Shown: in pieces, positions 62,667 to 64,000 of the stretch
How the letters are laid out: each line of letters begins with the position of its first letter
Numbering within the stretch: position 1 is the first letter of the stretch
From: Angomonas deanei
Taxonomy: Eukaryota; Euglenozoa; Kinetoplastea; Trypanosomatida; Trypanosomatidae
Assembly: GCA_903995115.1 (NCBI GenBank)
Contig: LR877153.1
Span: 310,001-374,000 of the forward strand
Direction of reading: 5' to 3'
DNA length: 64,000 nucleotides
The notes under the pieces: generated by a model
Database searches by the model: none
The model's input: the letters and a program-made list of their open reading frames with translations, nothing else
What the model was told of the DNA's origin: nothing
Translations under genes and position numbers: made by a program

Positions 62667-63035
62667 TGGACTGGGGAAATAATACTATTGACACGCCTCC
62701 TTTTTTTAAAAAAAACTATGGAAGCATTTTTTTTTTTTTTACAAAAATTCATCATTAAAAAAAAAAAAAACACAATTCGATTAACGCTTTAACAAAACAA
62801 AAATAAAATCCATTATATTAAAAACACACTTTTTAGACCATCATAATTAGTGTCAATTGACGTATTAAATGAATAGAAAAAAAAAATAAAAAAAATACCA
62901 AAGTGAACTTTGCGGTTCGGTGGTTTGTTGTTTCGATGCATTCTGTAAACTTTTTTTTTTTACCGTTATTTTTTTTTTTCTAAAAAGTGTACTATATACT
63001 TTATTACAAAAAAAAAAAAAAAAGCACCACACCGA
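62667..63035. other. Spacer between IMPDH and the ELMO gene
   Basis: 369 bases, A/T-rich with poly(A) and poly(T) runs. A T-rich run at 62950-62980 followed by AAAAAG is the most likely processing site. No gene is seen. Confidence 0.45.
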
Positions 63036-63965
63036 ATGCGCAATCGTCACAATAAAACAACGCCAATGAACTCAACCCCACCAGAAACCTCCACTCACTA
63101 CAATAACGTGAATGAGGAGAATTTTGAAACGGAAGCGCCCGCCACGCATCATCATCATCATCCTCATGCGGTAGTCGTCCACCACCCCAACCCCTGGGGC
63201 CTCTACCTCGGCCGCTGTCTCTACGCGATCGCGGACCACATCCCATACTTTATCATGTACCGCTTCTTCCCTAGTTTAGACGAGGAGCGCTTCAACGCCT
63301 TGCTGTCCCTCTCCAATCAGTATAACGTCCCCTACAAGAAGGAAGAGGTAGCGCATGTGCAGCTGCTGGGGTCGCTCTGGGAGGCACATCACAGGCTCTT
63401 CTTTCACCAGGATAAGATACCGTTTGTCGCGGCCCAGCACGCCGTGCATGTGGATTGGAAAGAAATGGGGTTCCAAGCGTCCGATCCCTCCACAGACTTC
63501 CGAGGCGGTGGACTGCTCTCCTTACAGCAGCTCTGTTACCTCGCCACGCACTATCCCACGGCCTGGACCAAAATGGCCGGCGGAGACTTCTTGCTGGCGG
63601 CGGCTGGGATTAATATTTCGATGCGATTGATCACCTTGTTGGGGTTGAACACTCGGAAGAATGTGCTGAATGCACAGCTACCGCCGACGTATACAAGGGT
63701 GACGGCACGAGTGCAGCTGGGGACGTGTCTGACGGACCCTCCGCTAGAAAGTGAAAATGAAAATAGTAAGGATGCCGTGGCGCTACGTCGTCTCAATGAA
63801 GTGTACTGTGTCTACTTGGAACTATTATTCCGGGAGTGGCAAAAGTCGGATAAGAATATATTAACGTTTAACACGTTGTTGATGGAGACGTATGAGGAGG
63901 CGGAACGGCTGCTCTGCTTGGCGCCCTCTGTGGAACAGTTCCGGGTGCTGGCCTTGGAACAGTAA
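63036..63965 (+). CDS. ELMO-domain (ELMOD-type) protein, putative Arf/Arl GAP
   Basis: A 309-aa protein, start ATG at 63036 (a second in-frame ATG at 63066 is possible). After a polar N-terminus with a His run (THHHHHPHAVVVHHP, about 37-51) comes the ELMO/CED-12 domain: LLGSLWEAHH as first helix, WKEMGFQASDPSTDFRGGGLLSLQQLCYLA (about 141-170), and the long C-terminal helices VYCVYLELLFREWQ and NTLLMETYEEAERLL. The DPSTDFRG sequence contains the Arg that acts as the catalytic finger in ELMOD1-3, so GAP activity towards an Arl2-like GTPase is likely. ELMOD proteins link to ciliary and mitochondrial functions in other eukaryotes. The frame is intact, ending in TAA 35 bases before the window edge. 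Confidence 0.88.
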   Translation: MRNRHNKTTPMNSTPPETSTHYNNVNEENFETEAPATHHHHHPHAVVVHHPNPWGLYLGRCLYAIADHIPYFIMYRFFPSLDEERFNALLSLSNQYNVPYKKEEVAHVQLLGSLWEAHHRLFFHQDKIPFVAAQHAVHVDWKEMGFQASDPSTDFRGGGLLSLQQLCYLATHYPTAWTKMAGGDFLLAAAGINISMRLITLLGLNTRKNVLNAQLPPTYTRVTARVQLGTCLTDPPLESENENSKDAVALRRLNEVYCVYLELLFREWQKSDKNILTFNTLLMETYEEAERLLCLAPSVEQFRVLALEQ

Positions 63966-64000
63966 ATAATAATACACATGTTCGTATGTTATGGAATGAA

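Overview
The window looks like nuclear DNA of a kinetoplastid flagellate, probably a trypanosomatid. Every protein gene I can support lies on the + strand, head to tail and intron-free. They are separated by short pyrimidine/poly(A)-rich spacers of the kind used for spliced-leader trans-splicing and polyadenylation. Several genes are lineage markers: a TRF4-type TATA-binding protein, an RNA-editing 3' terminal uridylyltransferase (RET1-like), a CPB/cruzipain-type cysteine peptidase with a C-terminal extension, IMP dehydrogenase ending in a peroxisomal/glycosomal signal (SKM), the peroxin PEX12, and a MAP kinase with a TQY activation lip. I cannot name the genus. The heavy use of AAT-encoded asparagine runs is unusual for the group. 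TAA, TAG and TGA all end genes, so the code looks standard.

Layout. 0-15.2 kb: an AT-rich block of asparagine-rich proteins (unknown fragment, divergent kinesin, unknown, RRM protein, unknown, PEX12, small membrane protein, unknown). Reading frames here break repeatedly at homopolymers and AAT repeats. 15.4-25.2 kb: four tandem GUP1-type MBOAT acyltransferase genes with near-identical shared tracts, followed by a PAP2 lipid phosphatase (25.6-26.8 kb), which makes a lipid-metabolism cluster. 26.9-38.5 kb: a small protein of a novel pair, a coiled-coil/PDZ protein, a CDF metal transporter, TRF4, an RMDN-type TPR protein, RET1-like TUTase and the cysteine peptidase. 38.8 kb: tRNA-Gln(UUG) on the - strand, the only supported - strand gene. 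39.1-44.1 kb: four genes without Asn runs and with less GC-biased third positions (PIH1 protein, MPK4-like kinase, oxidoreductase-like/FNR fusion, bacterial-type ACT protein). 44.2-64 kb: CX9C mitochondrial protein, eIF4E, second member of the small pair, mitochondrial IF3-like protein, FKBP-TPR, CPT-like acyltransferase, NEK-like kinase with a split PH domain, WDR92, Asn-rich unknown, IMPDH and an ELMO-domain protein.

As in other kinetoplastids, neighbours are mostly functionally unrelated. Exceptions are the GUP/PAP2 lipid cluster and two axonemal-dynein assembly factors (PIH1 protein and WDR92) 18 kb apart. No retroelement, LTR element, DNA transposon or CRISPR array was recognised. The main caution is sequence quality. 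At least ten genes need frame changes, mostly at homopolymers or AAT tracts. That pattern fits long-read consensus error better than true pseudogenes, so coordinates of those genes are given as whole spans.
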